NCBI GenBank assembly: GCA_003833135.1
Contig: QZLH01000093.1
Location: 137,869 to 155,263 of the forward strand
Length of the DNA: 17,395 bases
Reading direction: 5' to 3'
Source of the DNA: Oehlia diaphana
Lineage: Eukaryota; Glomeromycota; Glomeromycetes; Glomerales; Glomeraceae
Shown: positions 16,375 through 17,395 of the stretch, piece after piece
How positions within the stretch are numbered: the stretch's first letter is position 1
Layout of the letters: each line of letters begins with the position of its first letter
Position numbers and translations under genes: made by a program
Notes under the pieces: generated by a model
The model's database searches: none
What the model was told of the DNA's origin: nothing
The model's input: only the letters and a program-made list of their open reading frames with translations

Positions 16375-17395
16375 CTTCTGTAAAAGGATGGTTTGATGAA
16401 AAGATAAAGAATGGGTACATTCGTTATTTTGAATATAGTGAATTTGAAGAAATCGTCGACATTGGTAGAGGAAATTTCGGTGAAGTGTCTCGAGCAAATT
16501 TGGCTAATACAGGATTATTGGTCGCACTAAAAATTATAATTAGTAAAAGTCAATATGAATCTGATGAGGTTAATGATGATATAATCAAGGAGGTACAAAT
16601 CACTAGTACTGTATATTAGCTTGGTAAATACATACAAATAAATTAATTTCGGTTTACCTTTTTTTTTTATAGTTAGAACTCCTTCGCGAGGTTGATTATC
16701 ATCCAAGAATCAATCGTTGTCTTGGAATAACAAAAGGTATATGATGTTAAGATTTTTTTAAAAATTTACTTGTACAGTCAATCTAAATTATTCATATTTA
16801 AAATAAATAGATCCTAAGAATTATATTTTGGTATTGGAATATGCCAATGAAGGAAATTTAAGAAAATATTTGAAAAAAAATTTTACTTCTTTGAAATGGA
16901 CAGATAAAATTCAAATGGCATTGGATATTACTAGTGGATTGAAATTTTTACATGCTAAAGGAATAATCCATAGAGACTTGGTAAAGAAGTGTTTGTGATT
17001 TGTTTTTAATGATAATTTTAATAAATATTGTTAATCATTTTGTAGCACTCAAAAAATATATTAGTGAATGATAGAAAATTATTAATTGCAGACCTTGGAT
17101 TATCTAAAAAATTGGCAGAAACAACAACTCATTCAAAGGGTAATAAATATGGGGTGGATGGATATATTGATCCACAATGTTTTAAGAATAGGAAGTATAA
17201 AAAAAATAAGAAGTCTGATATCTATAGTTTAGGTGTTTTATTATGGGAAATTTCAAGCGGACGTCCTCCTTTTTCTGACTGTTCACGAAATTTAATTACC
17301 CATTACATTACTAAGGGTGATAGAGAAGATCCAATTGAAGGTACACCTCTAAAGTACCAACAACTTTATCAAGAATGCTGGGATGATAACCCAGA
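16371..17395 (+). CDS. TKL-type protein kinase K4, 3' end outside the window
   Basis: Four exons: 16371-16592, 16673-16736, 16811-16980 and 17046 to the edge. The introns of 80, 74 and 65 nt all have GT-AG ends, and the frame is kept throughout. The product is a Ser/Thr/Tyr-type kinase domain: glycine loop IGRGNFGEV (residues 31-39), VALK with Lys54, and hinge region LVLEYANEGNLRKYL. The catalytic loop is HRDLHSKN (149-156, Asp151, split by intron 3). The metal-binding motif reads DLG (168-170) instead of DFG, followed by GYIDPQ and KKSDIYSLGVLLWEISSGRP. All key catalytic residues are present, so it is probably active. The codons to the edge (ECWDDNP) are near the end of a kinase domain, so perhaps 20-30 residues of the domain are missing, plus any C-terminal region. 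Likely a cytosolic signalling kinase; substrates unknown. Confidence 0.9.

Noticed and set aside
1..17395. CRISPR array, tRNA or rRNA genes
   Set aside because: No regularly spaced short repeats, no cloverleaf with conserved T-arm bases, and no rRNA-like GC-rich block were seen. The genome type is eukaryotic.

Overview
The window is very AT-rich eukaryotic DNA with short GT-AG introns (about 65-90 nt), long poly-T/poly-A tracts and families of tyrosine-kinase-like (TKL) kinases, Sel1 repeats and MACPF-like proteins. This mix is typical of arbuscular mycorrhizal fungi (Glomeromycotina, Rhizophagus/Glomus type). That placement is inferred from family content and intron style, because no species marker is present.

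Layout. The left edge (1-501, minus) holds a decayed MACPF-like fragment. It lies head-to-head with a decayed TKL kinase (K1, 1050-1942, plus), and a CCAAT-bearing region separates them. A second decayed kinase (K2, 2058-2860, plus) follows. On the minus strand are an unrecognised broken coding region (3148-3775) and a third decayed kinase (K3, 3789-5090). A 549-bp Tc1/mariner-type MITE with TA target duplications (5456-6004), a second probable MITE (7297-7514) and a glycerol kinase relic (7882-8087) fill the middle.

The main locus is 8262-13200 (plus): MACPF-like region, short intron, tandemly repeated coiled coil, Sel1 repeats, Asn/Ser/Gly linker and an unrecognised C-terminal region. Four reading-frame shifts and one in-frame stop interrupt it. 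All four shifts are in the same direction, so either decay or residual single-base assembly errors could explain them. The coiled-coil frame has no ATG and joins in phase to the MACPF-like exon through an 89-nt intron, which argues for one composite gene.

The right third (13200-16370) is mostly relics: a kinase N-lobe piece (K5), a minus-strand Sel1 relic, and two unrecognised broken coding regions. At 16371 an apparently intact TKL kinase (K4) starts. It has three introns and runs off the right edge.

Overall this looks like a birth-and-death cluster of signalling (TKL, Sel1) and membrane-attack-like (MACPF) gene families. A joint function in recognition or cell-death signalling is conceivable but is inference only. 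No tRNA, rRNA or CRISPR array was seen.
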